From assembly GCA_001792895.1 (NCBI GenBank), contig MARA01000033.1, positions 124,001 through 188,000 on the forward strand: a DNA stretch of 64,000 bases. The letters run 5' to 3'. The notes under the pieces were generated by a model. It did not search any database. It was not told the DNA's origin and saw only the letters and a program-made list of their open reading frames with translations. The stretch comes from Lentinus brumalis. Lineage: Eukaryota; Basidiomycota; Agaricomycetes; Polyporales; Polyporaceae. How positions within the stretch are numbered: position 1 is the first letter of the stretch; each line of letters begins with the position of its first letter. This document shows positions 9,944-21,600 of this stretch, piece after piece. The position numbers and the translations under genes were made by a program.

Positions 9944-12900
9944 ATGAAAATGCAGCGTTTCTTCCCACATGCGTGCTACGTCGAGGCCCAAATATACTGG
10001 CCATGGTCAGGAAAGCCCGACGTCTATCTTATGCGGCGACCTATTCAGGTCAGGCGTGTCGCGCGAAAGCGAAGCCCCCCGAAAGGCAGCTGCATGCTAA
10101 GTACGGGCGTATTGCGTCACCTCGGTAGAGGGTATCTGCCTCGGGTCAAGCTATGGTTGTATCTTGACCGACTCACCGCAACTGCGAATACACCCCCCAC
10201 AAACAATACCACGGATAGCATTGTCGGTACTGGCTCGCAACGCCCCGAACCTGGAGGAGCCTCTAGCAGCGTACATGTCCGCTATGGAGACGATGACGCC
10301 GGGTCTGGGATTGGTGACATGAGTTCTCGGCAGGTCATGGAGAGAGGGTCCGTGTTAATGAACGAAGCTGCAGACGGTAGTCAGGCTGAGCGAGCAGCGA
10401 GTGGTGCAATAACACCAGAAAGTGAAACCAACGATGTAGACGGGGAAAGCACGCCTGACGAGAGCCGGAGACGGAAGGCAAGGAAGAAAAGGAAGAAAGC
10501 TGAAGCCAGAATGACGGTTCAAATTGCAACGCTGAACGTAAATGGCTACGGGAATCTGATCCGTGACCATCCTGACAATAAGTGGGGTAAGATTTACAGA
10601 ATGATGACCGATCATAGGATCGGAGTACTCTTACTGCAAGAAACACATCTCACGGATGAAAGAAAGGCGGCGATCCATAACATGTTTGCTCGAAAAATCA
10701 AGGTCTTTCACTCGCCGCATCCTGAAGCACCCACGCAGAGAGAAGGCGTGGCCATTGTCCTGAACTCAAGATATGTCAATACGAAGGGGGCCACGGCGAC
10801 TGTGATCATACCTGGTAGAGCCATGCAGGTGAGACTACTATGCCAAGGAGGAGACGTTCGTCACATACTATGCGTATACGCTCCGACCTCGCACGGCATG
10901 GCAGAACGAAAGCTTTTCTTCAACGAAGTCCGCGCATTCTACGACGAACACCCGGAATGTCCGAAGCCGCACCTAATGGCTGGCGATTTCAATAATGTGG
11001 AAGACTCTCTGGACCGCTTACCGATAAGTGATGGGCCTGACCAATCCGTTACGGCGCTGGACGATCTGAAAATGAGCTTGGGACTGATGATGGCGGACGG
11101 TTGGAGAGTGACAAACCCCACCCTCCGAGGGTATACCTTCCATAGAGGGTCGGGCGTAAATGCGGTCTTCTCGAGGCTAGACCGCATTTACGCCACGCAA
11201 GACGTTTTCGACGATGCACTAGGGTGGCAGATCTGCGAGGCCGGCATTAAGACAGATCATAGCTTGGTAATGGTACAACTCACCCCGAAACAAGCCCCGG
11301 TCGTCGGTCAAGGACGGCCGCTATTCCCACTGCTGCTACTCAAGGATAAGGTACTCTCCAAGGCCATAAAGGGACGTGGCCTTGAGGCGATGCACGAGCT
11401 GGAGGCTTTTGAGATGACAGGAGGACGTGAGAGGGACAGAAACCCGCAGAGGATCCTGCACGATCTCAAAAAGGCTGTCATGAAACTGGCACGGGGTCGC
11501 GAACGAGCGACCGTACCCAAGCTCCTCGCGGATATTAGAGAACGCGAGAAAGAGCTCAAACGCATCCATGCTGATGCCAGCTTGTTGGAAAGCGTAAAAG
11601 TCACAGAAGCGGAGAGCCTAACGAAGCAAATACGCCAACTCCGTCAGACGCGCTACAAGCAGCAGCAACAGAACTCGAGGGCCACGCACCGGATATACGG
11701 AGAGAGGCCTACTAAATACTGGTCGAAACTCCACAAGGAGTGCGCGCCGAGGGACATCATCTCGTCTTTTGAACGGGAGGATCGACGGGGAGTGTCAGGC
11801 GAGAAGATCTTTGAGACGGATTCGGTCAAGATGGCGGAAATGGCAAGAGTTCACCATATGAACGTACAACGGGACGAAGCGAGCGCAAAATCGCCGATTG
11901 AAAGAGAGGATGACATAGTTAAGGCTCTGGCCAGCTTAGACGCAAGGGTCGACGAGGCCCAAGCATCGAAACTAGGAAGTAAGTTGACGTACGAGGAATG
12001 CGTCCTATCCCTGCGCAGCGCGAAGAACGGTACGGCCCCAGGGTTAGACGGTATTCCCTTTGAGCTATGGAAGGCCCTGCATGCAAGATACACCGAGGAT
12101 AAGCGTTTTAATGATAGACCGAAATTTGACATCGTCAAACTGCTCACAGCTGCCTTTGAGGATATTTGGGTGCATGGAGTCGACCCAAGGACAGCCTTTG
12201 CGCACGGCTGGATAGCTCCGATCTATAAGGAAAAAGGCGAGCGTTCGAAAGTAGTCAACTACAGGCCGATCACGCTCCTCAACACGGACTATAAACTCCT
12301 AAGCAAAGCGCTAGCAGTCAGACTCGCGGACGTTGCGCCGCTGATCGTAAACAAGGCGCAGGCAGGCTTTGTCCCTGGCAGGAGGATACACAACCACACC
12401 CAATTGGCTCGTCTGATGATGAGCTGGGCTGAGGAGAATGACGCGGATGGTGCGATTGTAGCCCTTGACCAGGAAAAGGCCTATGACAAAATCGCGCACG
12501 ATTACTTATGGAGAGTCTTACAACGGTTCGGTATCCCGGATACCTTCATCCAAATCGTGAAGTCCCTGTACAGAAACGCAGAGACGTCAGTCATGGTAAA
12601 CGGGATACTAAGCAGAGCATACCGGGTCTACCGAGGAGTGCGGCAGGGAGACCCCCTATCATGTCTACTATTTGATCTGGCCATTGAACCCTTGTCGGCA
12701 ATGATCAGAAAATCCGAACTATCTGGCTACCAAGTGCCGAGATGCGAAGAAGTGCTGAAGGCGGTCCTTTTCGCTGATGATACGACGGTCTATATGTCGG
12801 CAAAGGACGACTTTGCGGTCCTGCAATGCATTCTCGACACTTGGTGCTCTGCGGCGAAGGCACGGTTCAATATCAGCAAGACTGAAATAATTCCCCTGGG

Positions 12901-13900
12901 CTCCAAAGATTTCCGCAGTGTAATGGCGGAAACATACCGGGTCACTGGAGCATGGGAAAATTATCCGAGGAACGTGCATGTTGCGCAGGAAGGTGAGGTG
13001 GTACGAATCCTGGGGGCTTTCTTCGGAAACGGTATTGACCAGGTTGACGTGTGGTCACTGGTCCTCACCAAAATTATGGCTATGAGAAAGCCTCTCATGG
13101 AGGTCATGGAGAGATGGAAGAGAGGTCATGCAACCCTGCAAGGGAAAAAGCATGTAGCTCAGATGATTGTGAGTGGCATGACGCAGTACCTGACGACCGT
13201 TCAGCGCATGCCGGAAGCGATCCTAAAAAGGCTCAACAAAATTATACGCAACTACCTCTGGGACGATCGGCACAATACACCGGTAGGCATGAAGCATGTC
13301 TACTTACCTATAGAGAAAGGTGGCCTAGGGTTAGTGGACCTTGCATCCCGTAACGAAGCGGTCGACCTCATGTGGCTCAAAGCATACCTGGACTTCGGAG
13401 CCGACCGCCCCATGTGGGCGTATCTAGCCGACGACCTCTTCGCGAAATGCGTCCCAAAGAACTGTATGCCGAAACTGCAGGAACTCCGTATTAACCCATT
13501 CCTTCAAAAATGGAAGCCGAGGAAGAGAGGCCTCCCGCCGGAGCTGACTAGTATGACGAAGGCGGCCAAGAAGTACGGCCTGAGGCTTGAAGGTCTTGCC
13601 TTCTCGAGGCGTATCATGGAAGCCATGCCAATATGGGACCATGCCCACGCAGATCGCACTACCCTAAGCCGCCTATCAGTCCCGTCGAAACTAATCACCT
13701 GTATGATTACGAAGCACAAAGTGCGTACCATTGGCGATTGCGCGAAACTTGCTCGCAATCTCAATAGTACAGGACATACTCGGAAGGGGTCCTGTAAATG
13801 CGACGGATGCGCTCAGCTCCGATCCTCGGCCGGCTGCGACAACCCGCACATGTGCTGCATCAGAGCAAGGGACATGATGCAGACGCTAGCCAGTAAGTGA
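9944..13900 (+). CDS. LINE ORF2: AP-endonuclease and reverse transcriptase
   Basis: The frame gives 1,318 residues. The first 189 look like leader, so translation may start at an internal Met such as the one at 10511, which begins the endonuclease (MTVQIATLNVNGYG). Endonuclease motifs seen: LNVNG, LLQETHL, YAPTS, GDFNN and TDHSL. Reverse-transcriptase motifs follow in order: NGTAPGLDGIPFELWK, FVPGRRIHNH, ALDQEKAYDKI, RQGDPLSCLLF and the catalytic LFADD. A Cys-rich C terminus (CKCDGC ... HMCC) precedes the stop. It nicks target DNA and primes cDNA synthesis on it. All key residues looked for are present, so the enzyme could be active. The RNase H ORF overlaps its last four bases. Confidence 0.92.
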   Translation: MKMQRFFPHACYVEAQIYWPWSGKPDVYLMRRPIQVRRVARKRSPPKGSCMLSTGVLRHLGRGYLPRVKLWLYLDRLTATANTPPTNNTTDSIVGTGSQRPEPGGASSSVHVRYGDDDAGSGIGDMSSRQVMERGSVLMNEAADGSQAERAASGAITPESETNDVDGESTPDESRRRKARKKRKKAEARMTVQIATLNVNGYGNLIRDHPDNKWGKIYRMMTDHRIGVLLLQETHLTDERKAAIHNMFARKIKVFHSPHPEAPTQREGVAIVLNSRYVNTKGATATVIIPGRAMQVRLLCQGGDVRHILCVYAPTSHGMAERKLFFNEVRAFYDEHPECPKPHLMAGDFNNVEDSLDRLPISDGPDQSVTALDDLKMSLGLMMADGWRVTNPTLRGYTFHRGSGVNAVFSRLDRIYATQDVFDDALGWQICEAGIKTDHSLVMVQLTPKQAPVVGQGRPLFPLLLLKDKVLSKAIKGRGLEAMHELEAFEMTGGRERDRNPQRILHDLKKAVMKLARGRERATVPKLLADIREREKELKRIHADASLLESVKVTEAESLTKQIRQLRQTRYKQQQQNSRATHRIYGERPTKYWSKLHKECAPRDIISSFEREDRRGVSGEKIFETDSVKMAEMARVHHMNVQRDEASAKSPIEREDDIVKALASLDARVDEAQASKLGSKLTYEECVLSLRSAKNGTAPGLDGIPFELWKALHARYTEDKRFNDRPKFDIVKLLTAAFEDIWVHGVDPRTAFAHGWIAPIYKEKGERSKVVNYRPITLLNTDYKLLSKALAVRLADVAPLIVNKAQAGFVPGRRIHNHTQLARLMMSWAEENDADGAIVALDQEKAYDKIAHDYLWRVLQRFGIPDTFIQIVKSLYRNAETSVMVNGILSRAYRVYRGVRQGDPLSCLLFDLAIEPLSAMIRKSELSGYQVPRCEEVLKAVLFADDTTVYMSAKDDFAVLQCILDTWCSAAKARFNISKTEIIPLGSKDFRSVMAETYRVTGAWENYPRNVHVAQEGEVVRILGAFFGNGIDQVDVWSLVLTKIMAMRKPLMEVMERWKRGHATLQGKKHVAQMIVSGMTQYLTTVQRMPEAILKRLNKIIRNYLWDDRHNTPVGMKHVYLPIEKGGLGLVDLASRNEAVDLMWLKAYLDFGADRPMWAYLADDLFAKCVPKNCMPKLQELRINPFLQKWKPRKRGLPPELTSMTKAAKKYGLRLEGLAFSRRIMEAMPIWDHAHADRTTLSRLSVPSKLITCMITKHKVRTIGDCAKLARNLNSTGHTRKGSCKCDGCAQLRSSAGCDNPHMCCIRARDMMQTLASK

Positions 13901-15381
13901 ACCCTCTCATACGCCAGCCGGAAGACTACGAAGATGCATCGATGGTGGAATTACTACAAGGACTCCCTGGGGACGAGATGGTTGCCTTCGACCGGCGCAT
14001 CACCACTTATGGTGATATAGGGAACGCTCTCAGGATCTTCATGGGTGATGAGCCGACGTCCCAGTCAAATATTGACATGGAACTAAAGGAAGACGGTACC
14101 GTAATGACGCTCGCCACTGACGGCTCATGCCTGCTGAATGGGGAGAAGAATGCGCAGGCTGGTGCTGGAGTGTACGTGGAAGGCAACACGCACCTAAACT
14201 GTAGTATTCGGCTACCCGAAGATATCGAGCAGTCAAACCAGACAGGCGAAATTGTCGCGACGCTACTAGCGTCGACAACGGCGGGATGTGGAGTACGTGT
14301 GACCCTGGAAACGGACTCTCAGACGACAATGGATTCGTTGACGAAGTGGAGGAAACGGCACGAAGACACTGGCTATATCCTACAAAAGAATGCGGCGCTC
14401 ACCAAGGCAACGGTGGCTTCCCTCCGCCAGAGGAAGGCGCACACAATCTTTACGTGGGTACGAGGACACAGTGGACAGCCTAGAAACGAGGCAGCAGACC
14501 GATTAGCCGGGGAAGGGGCGGCAAAAGCACATGGAGATCCGATTGACCTACAAGGTCCTCTTGGTTTCCGTGTCACGGGTGCGAAGCTGCAATCAATAAC
14601 CCAGAAGCTGGCGTACCGGGCTATACGGAGCAGAAAAGACGCAACTACAGAGCAGAGACCGAGAGCGATCGCAAACCTGGACAGAATTGCGAGCGGTATC
14701 AAAGACGCCTTTGGCGTGGATCTCTCGGAAGGGACGATCTGGTGCTCCTTCAGAGCGAGACACGTCTCGCGACCGGCGGCTCAATTCATGTGGATGGCTA
14801 CTCACGATGGTTATATGATAGGGTCCCATTGGCTGCGCCCGAAGATGTCTGCAGAATTGCAGGATAGGGCCGTCTGCCGATTCTGTGGCGAATGCGAATC
14901 TATGACTCATATTCTCTTCGACTGCGAGGCGGTAGGCCAGGAGATCATATGGAACCTTCTAAAAGATCTCTGGAAACTTACGAAGGCTGAGTGGCACGAA
15001 CCCTCCTGGGGCACAGCGCTTGGCGCGGCGTGCGCAGTCTTCAAGACGGAAAAGGGGACGAGGAGGACGGCGATCGAAAAGCTCTGGTGTATCCTTGGGA
15101 CTGAATCTCTACATCTGATCTGGAAGCTTCGCTGTGAAAGAGTTATTCAGAACAAGGGTGAAGACTTCACAGCGGAAGAGGTTACTAACCGATTCTACTC
15201 AACTATTAATGCTAGGTTGGATCTAGATAGACGAACGTCAATACAGGCGAGAGGAAAGAGGTCGCTAAAGCCGAGCGATGTAGAAAGGATATGGCTACCG
15301 GTAATGGAGAACGGGGCAAATCTGCCTCCCAAATGGGTGACAAATAGCGGGGTTTTAGTGGGTATCAAACGGGGACGATGA
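13897..15381 (+). CDS. LINE RNase H domain ORF
   Basis: This frame opens at a GTG overlapping the ORF2 stop (GTGA, 13897-13900) and has a TAA just upstream. The RNase H fold is clear: LATDGSCL (first Asp), QTGEIVA (Glu), ETDSQTTMDSL (Asp) and VRGHSGQPRNEAADRLA (His and last Asp). A C-terminal zinc-finger-like CRFCGECESMTHILFDC follows, as is usual at the end of fungal LINEs. In related elements RNase H is fused to the RT. One missing base in the TGA context would produce exactly this split; termination-reinitiation or -1 frameshifting are alternatives. It degrades the RNA strand of the RNA-DNA hybrid. Confidence 0.85.
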   Translation: MNPLIRQPEDYEDASMVELLQGLPGDEMVAFDRRITTYGDIGNALRIFMGDEPTSQSNIDMELKEDGTVMTLATDGSCLLNGEKNAQAGAGVYVEGNTHLNCSIRLPEDIEQSNQTGEIVATLLASTTAGCGVRVTLETDSQTTMDSLTKWRKRHEDTGYILQKNAALTKATVASLRQRKAHTIFTWVRGHSGQPRNEAADRLAGEGAAKAHGDPIDLQGPLGFRVTGAKLQSITQKLAYRAIRSRKDATTEQRPRAIANLDRIASGIKDAFGVDLSEGTIWCSFRARHVSRPAAQFMWMATHDGYMIGSHWLRPKMSAELQDRAVCRFCGECESMTHILFDCEAVGQEIIWNLLKDLWKLTKAEWHEPSWGTALGAACAVFKTEKGTRRTAIEKLWCILGTESLHLIWKLRCERVIQNKGEDFTAEEVTNRFYSTINARLDLDRRTSIQARGKRSLKPSDVERIWLPVMENGANLPPKWVTNSGVLVGIKRGR

Positions 15382-15624
15382 GGGGTTGAGGCTGCCTGTG
15401 AGCCTCTGCCCCTCATCGCCCCCGTTCCGAGTCCCACACAACGTGCGTAAGTGCATTTCCTCGCGGTGGTTCTACCTTATTTATGGTGATCAGTCCGAGG
15501 CTACTGGCCCTGGACTGGCCGCCTAGCGCGTCTGGTCAATTTCTGACCACGAGCGGCATGACAAGCCCCGATGGGGACCAATGCGGCTCAAGATAATATG
15601 CGCTCCACCAAAAAAAAAAAAAAA
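15382..15624 (+). repeat. LINE 3' untranslated region and A15 tract
   Basis: About 230 bp after the RNase H stop lead to an uninterrupted run of 15 A residues (15610-15624), where reverse transcription of such elements starts. No further element sequence was recognised after it. Confidence 0.75.
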
Positions 15625-18600
15625 GATGCTCCAGACGCCGGCTTGTAGGCGAGGCCAGTCGTCACCGTTTTGTGATCAGAGCGTCCTTAACAGGCAACTG
15701 AGACGCCTGAGCGCAGTGCGCACTCAGGCTTGTTCCTGTCCTCATTGCCCAACTCCTCAATATCAAGCTGCACCAGCCTCATTGCTCTGCTTGCCTGCGT
15801 TGCGTGAAGATTGGGAGATACTATGGCAGACCTTCGTTTTTGCTGCTTCGCACGTGAAGAATGATCTAGTACTACCCCAGCCACACCCAGCCACATCTCC
15901 CGCCATGAATATCGACTGGGTACAATGAGACCCTCATCAAGGTGCGGCCGCGACCAGAGCTTGCATGCATGTAGAACTCAGGCGGGTGTCTGCGATGGGT
16001 TGACCTGGATTCGAAGTGGCAGAGGGATTATTGGTGCGTCCCTGTTTACTATCCATGCGTCTTCTCCTAATCCTGGCTTTGTAGCTTGATATCTTTCGCC
16101 TGGTATGATATGTATGTCTGCTCGCCGGCGCCACCCACGAATTCGCAGTCGTAGCGCGATGCGCTCTCTTCATTTCCGTCTGCTGATAGGTGCTCGGAAT
16201 CGAAACGCACATACTCCTACTACTCCTCGACTTCCAGTGTTGGCTCAAAGGCTCGTGAGTTCTTCGCGTCATAATTTGTGTTGCATCTACCCTCCCCTGC
16301 TGTACCGGATCTCCCGTCCACGCCCAATCCACACCTGCACGGATCAGGTCTAGATCCCTCTCTTCTGGTGCCGCTTTTGCTACAGATCGTGTGACCTGAC
16401 CATGTAGAGCGGCGTAGGTCATCTTCGCCGGGCTATGCCTCCCTCAGCCGACCTGTGAAGTGATGAGGCCTTCCCTTGGACTTGTTCGCGCGATACGGGT
16501 CGGTACGATTTGGATGTTGCCTCTGCCATGCCGACGGCAGACTTCGATCGTCGTTTCCACGAAGATCACTCTATTGCAATAGGTGAGTAACGTTCATCTA
16601 GAGTTAGTTTCTCCGTACTTACTCCCGCCGGCATTGCAGTCAAAATTTGACCCGACGACGTTGACTACGCGGAGCACCTCATGGCGACAACTTGACATCT
16701 TTGCGATACTATCGATGACCAGACGCGGAAGTCGAAAAGGATATACAGCATGTGGACAAGTCGTCATTAAGGGCATCGGAGGACACGGTATTCCAACTTC
16801 CTTGTTATGTGGTACATCGGGCGCTCACGGAACTCATCAGTTTTCCTGCTCGTACGTCCGAGACAACCTCGGGCCGAGCAGCATCTCCGAGGCAGCGTAT
16901 AGGTGAAGACTCCTTGCCCGAGCCGGTTGCGATCGATGCTGGCAATACTGACAGCGCATATACCCACGAGGTGTTACTCATCGCGATGAAAGGTATGCTC
17001 CGGTCTGAGATCCAGATTTTGCACTAAAGTGGTCCCGCTTTTCAACAGTCCTTCTCACTCCGATGGACTTGCGCAATTACGTAGGGATGTACCTCGATAG
17101 CGCCACGGCGTGTACCAGCATGGACTCTGCACCCGCAAAGCGCAAGTGTCTGTCCCGAATGCGGGCTTTTGCATGCCATCGATACGCTAGCAGAGTAGAT
17201 GCATGACCTCCAAGGTGTGGGACCCCATCAGGTATATGCCGGCATCGTAGGATGAGCTACCTGCGCACCCGCAGGCGTCGTACGGATGACTGTTCAGACT
17301 TCCACTGAACCATGCCACCTTGTGATCTGGTACGAATACCTCCGACCTTCCGAGTTCAGCGGACATTGATGCCAACAGGGCTGGCGTTATCTCGGTATTC
17401 GAATCGCTGCGATACGACGAAGTTCTGCTCGCTAGCAAACCACAATGTCGCCATTTCGAAAGGTTGACCAGCGGTTCGCCCTGGGACCGCTCTTACAAGG
17501 ACAGTGCACGATGACCAGAAGTTCTGAAGTGTGGTGGCAACACTCACTTGAGGCTAGACTGCTGCTATGAGTGAAAGCCACCGACTCCGGCCAAGCCTCA
17601 GCGGTACGTACTGGCATAGGGATTCGGTGTATTTTCTTCTCTCTCACTTCGGCACCGGTCCGGTCTTCCTTAGCCTCTTCGACCCGAAGCCCGACTACGG
17701 CTTTGCCACGGCTCCCCGCGACCTAGCAAACAGACTCGATGACTCTGGATGCCTCCGTCTTATCGCGAACCGCTCGAAGCTCGTCGTCATTCCGCGTGCT
17801 GCGACTTCATCACCCTGGTCTCTGTGGCGTGGTCATGTGAGGTCCCCGGTGCTGGGAGACCATGGCGGCGGCTTCGAGGAATTGGAGGCTGCACTCGGCT
17901 GCACAAAGGTCACTATCCGGCCTTCTCTTGGTATGTGCTGGATTCAATGTCGCTCGACGAAGCCCGGCTGCAGCGCATGACAGGCCATTTCTCTAGTGGG
18001 CATTCGTGCAGCCGCGCAAGGACGTACCACCGGAACGACGGCTCGTGAAGCGTCTCAGGCTCACGATATTCGCCTCGCAGACCGTCTAGCAGCGGACGAA
18101 TTCGTCCTTCTGCAGATCACCTATGCCGATGCCGACGCCACACCAACTGACCAGAAGTCAAGCTTATGCGCTCCTGAGGTTGTTCTGCTCCTCAGACAAG
18201 ATATGCAAGATCCGGAGTACGTGGATGTTCTTTCTCCCGTTTTACGTCAACACTTATGCTCCTGCCTGGCCGACCACAGTGACGCCTTGCCCAGGCGTAC
18301 CGTATCGGCGTGCTAGCTCGGTCTATGATGATGCTCCTGCAAAGCAAGCTGGAGTGTTCCGGATGCTAATCGAGTCAAATTTGAATCTCGCAAGGCTCCG
18401 TGTGAGAACAGGTTCGCACGAAGCTTCATCGATGGCTCGGACCGATCGCGCGCTTTCGACGGTGGTAGTCCCCACGACGCGTTCATTCCAGCCTCTCGAC
18501 GACTTCTCCAAGGCCGAACACCCAACTTTGACATATCAGCGACATTGGTAATGTCATGGAACACGTGTGAGTCGTGTTTTCATCACCACGCATTGATCAC

Positions 18601-21600
18601 TGGCACTGACAAAGTTTTACGAAGGAACTCGAAGGTCCGGCAGCCATCTGAGCGATAGGTGTGCGCACCATCCGACGAGAGCAAGGTGCAAATGGTCTGA
18701 TGACCCGATTTCGAGGAGGGACTCGGGTCCCGTGGGCGCTTACTGCTGGGTAGGCGGGAGGGGTTACGTCAACTGGCAGTAGAAGGCGCAAGTACTCCAT
18801 GCGACTCAATAACACACGCTCACATGCATGGGCCCGCTGCCTCCGCCACCATCGTGCGCACGTCCGCGTTCCCGCGACCGCCTCCTTCGCTTGGGGCTTG
18901 TGTAGCCATATGTGCTTGGGCTCGCGCTCGCTGCCGGCTCAGCGCGTCCACGAGCCGTCCTCCCGCCACGGTCGCTGGTAGACCACAACTCCTGTTTGTA
19001 TGCGTACCCACGACCCCTCCGGGTTCTCACTATCGCTTCTCCCTTTCCCTATCTTTAGGAGCCGTCCGCAAAGTTGAAGCCAGAGCTACAAAGATTTCGT
19101 AAAGACATGATCAGCCGCCCTTCTCCTAGCCTCGTTGCAGCCGAGGGGAGAGCTCAAGCTATCCTCAGCGCGCCCCGTCTTCCGATCTCATGTTCTGTTC
19201 TCCTCGACATGCGACGCAACGCACAAGATATCGCGTCTCCCAGGCTCAGCGACGTTCTTCGCCCGACTTCCCTTCCTATCCCCGAATCCTACGCCTCGCC
19301 GGCGTTCTAAGGTTCGACAGCTGCGCTTCTTGCTTGCCTCGTTGACGCATCACGCGCTCAAGGTTGGCCGCGCTATGTCCGAGGTCCTGCGAGCTGAACG
19401 CAAACCATAATGAACTCTCGTGCTTCCGTTCCACCACGTGGGGCGTTTCGTGCCTTGCGTACGTGTTGGGTGCCGCTCCAAGGCTGCCGGGGATCGGAGA
19501 GCGGTAGAAGTCACGACTCCAATTACCTCGCCTGTCGCGGCCGACGCTTTGTGCGTTGCAGCTCAAGCAATAGTGCATGTCGGGGAGGCGGTGGACTGGC
19601 AGAGCATCCTCGAATGGCTTGTTGGCTTTACGTTGAGACCGTCCGCCGAGAAGGGCCGCAGAAATGTTTCGACTCTCCACCACGAGACTCACCGCTATGC
19701 AACCTCGGGGAGGGGTCGGCTTCTTGCGCTAGCGGTCAGTTTTCTTTCCCAATTGCAAGCCTGCCTGAGTATCTGATCGCATCGTTCCTGGCTCAGATTG
19801 GACAGATGTAACTCACGAAGAGATCCTGAAATTCGTTCTTCACGGCGGCTCCTGTATGTCCCCATTGCCGACACTCCGCCCGGTTGATTGCGGATTGCCG
19901 ACTTGCGCACATCGGTATCGATACCACAAGACGGCGCAAGGCTAATCCAGCACTTTGAGCGCAAGGAAGCCGGGACGGTGGAGGTGCCTTGACTCTGAGA
20001 ACATCACCATCAATGCGAAGAGTCCCAGAAGAATTTAACGGGCCGATGTCGCCCGAACTTGAAAGATTTTTGTGCGTGCAGCTGTCTCATCCGGGGCCTT
20101 CTGCTGAGACCATAGCGCAGCGTTTTACTAATACCGCTCCCGTCTCCCGTCGCAGGCTTACATATCTGAGTTAAAGTCGAGATGTGGCGGGCAAAGTGCA
20201 CTAGCCAGATAGACCATCAAAGTCATGGCACCCTTCGAAGGCATCGTGAATGAATGTCAAGAAGCCCACAAGAAGGTCGCGTCCAGTAGCACTCCCAACA
20301 ATATCCTCGAACCTACGCCACTCGTCGGTCACGGAGCCCTCCGCTCGCTCGCAGTAAGGGGACCTTTTATGTCGACCACCTATATAGCCTGATTGGTAAG
20401 TTTGCCTTTGGCTGCAAAGCTAGAGCCTATGCAGCATCTGAATTGACGGCATATACGCTTTCGGTATATCCTGGCTGACGTAGATGATGTCGACAGCTGA
20501 GCTCAGCCTATGCCCAGAGCGCCTGGACCGCCAAAATGTCTGGCTGCGGACGGACCTCGGAACGGTGGCGTCGTACCAAGTATGACGAAGTCTGCGAACG
20601 AGGAAAGCCCCGGAACGTCTCCAGATTTGCCTAGGGCGAACGCGGAGAGCTCACATCAAGATCAAATTCGTTTGTGGATCGTAGTGTGCGATTCGTGGGG
20701 CGACGGCGCAAAGGTTACCAGTCGCTACTCCACCGGTACGGACTCGCCTGCTCCTCCCTTCCGTAGCTTCGCGAAAGTTGACATGAAGTCTGTAGAACCA
20801 CAGCAAGAGAACCCTGAAGAGGCGGCCGCACGGCTGTCCCACTCTCTCACGACGTCGGAGTCCGACCATGCAGGACCTTACGCACGTCGAATGCCTCGGG
20901 GAGGGATAGGCGCACCGGTCGAAGCACACGGACCGCTCGCGGAGGCAGGCCTGATACGCAGACGCGGCCGTGCATTGTCAGCGTCGTAGGACTTCCGCTT
21001 CCCATGCCGCGGACTATCTTGCCGCGTCCACGAGAGGGATCGGAATGGACATAGAGCGTCGCCGCCTGCACATGGACCACCCGAAGCACGAGCAATTCGA
21101 ACTCCTCCACGAAGCCGCGCCACGGACATGGGCGCGGGAAGGGACCGCGAGGTCGCAAAATAGCAGCGAGCAGCTCCTTCGGTCCCGGAACCGCCGGGTC
21201 CCCGGGACGGCGACGCTTCGTGCGGCATTCCCTTGCTCGTCCCGCGCCCGACAGCCGACAACGTGGGAGCGCGTCGGGGCAGGTCGGCAGCACGCCCCTG
21301 TGCTCAATGCAGATTGCGGAAGGGAGGGCGAGAGAGTGCGACAGGTGTGTGGCCCTCCTCCGGCGGTGCGGCACGAAGTCCCAGGTCGAGTGTGCGCCGC
21401 CGCAGCCCTATATGCAGAGTGCGTTTAATCTGCGCCGTATGAGCTGTGAGTCCGTGGCGAGCGATCTCTGGCTCTGGCACGATTGGTATTGGCGGCGTGT
21501 GGATGCGTCCCGAAAGCCCCGGATAAGCTGCTCGACGCGCCCGCTGTGCCGTAAATGAAGGGAAACTCTGCAGAGTCATGAATGCAAAGCGAGGGTGAGT

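Larger units (their letters stand above)
6904..15624 (+). mobile_element. Non-LTR retrotransposon (Tad/L1-like LINE)
   Basis: The order is ORF1 with a CCHC knuckle, then ORF2 with AP-type endonuclease and reverse transcriptase, then RNase H, a 3' untranslated stretch and an A15 tract at 15610-15624. This is the layout of fungal Tad-clade LINEs, which carry RNase H. The 5' boundary is approximate. ORF1 is broken into several frames while the 1,318-codon ORF2 is fully open, so the copy is either fairly recent or carries local sequence errors. No target-site duplication was identified around the A tract. Confidence 0.88.
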
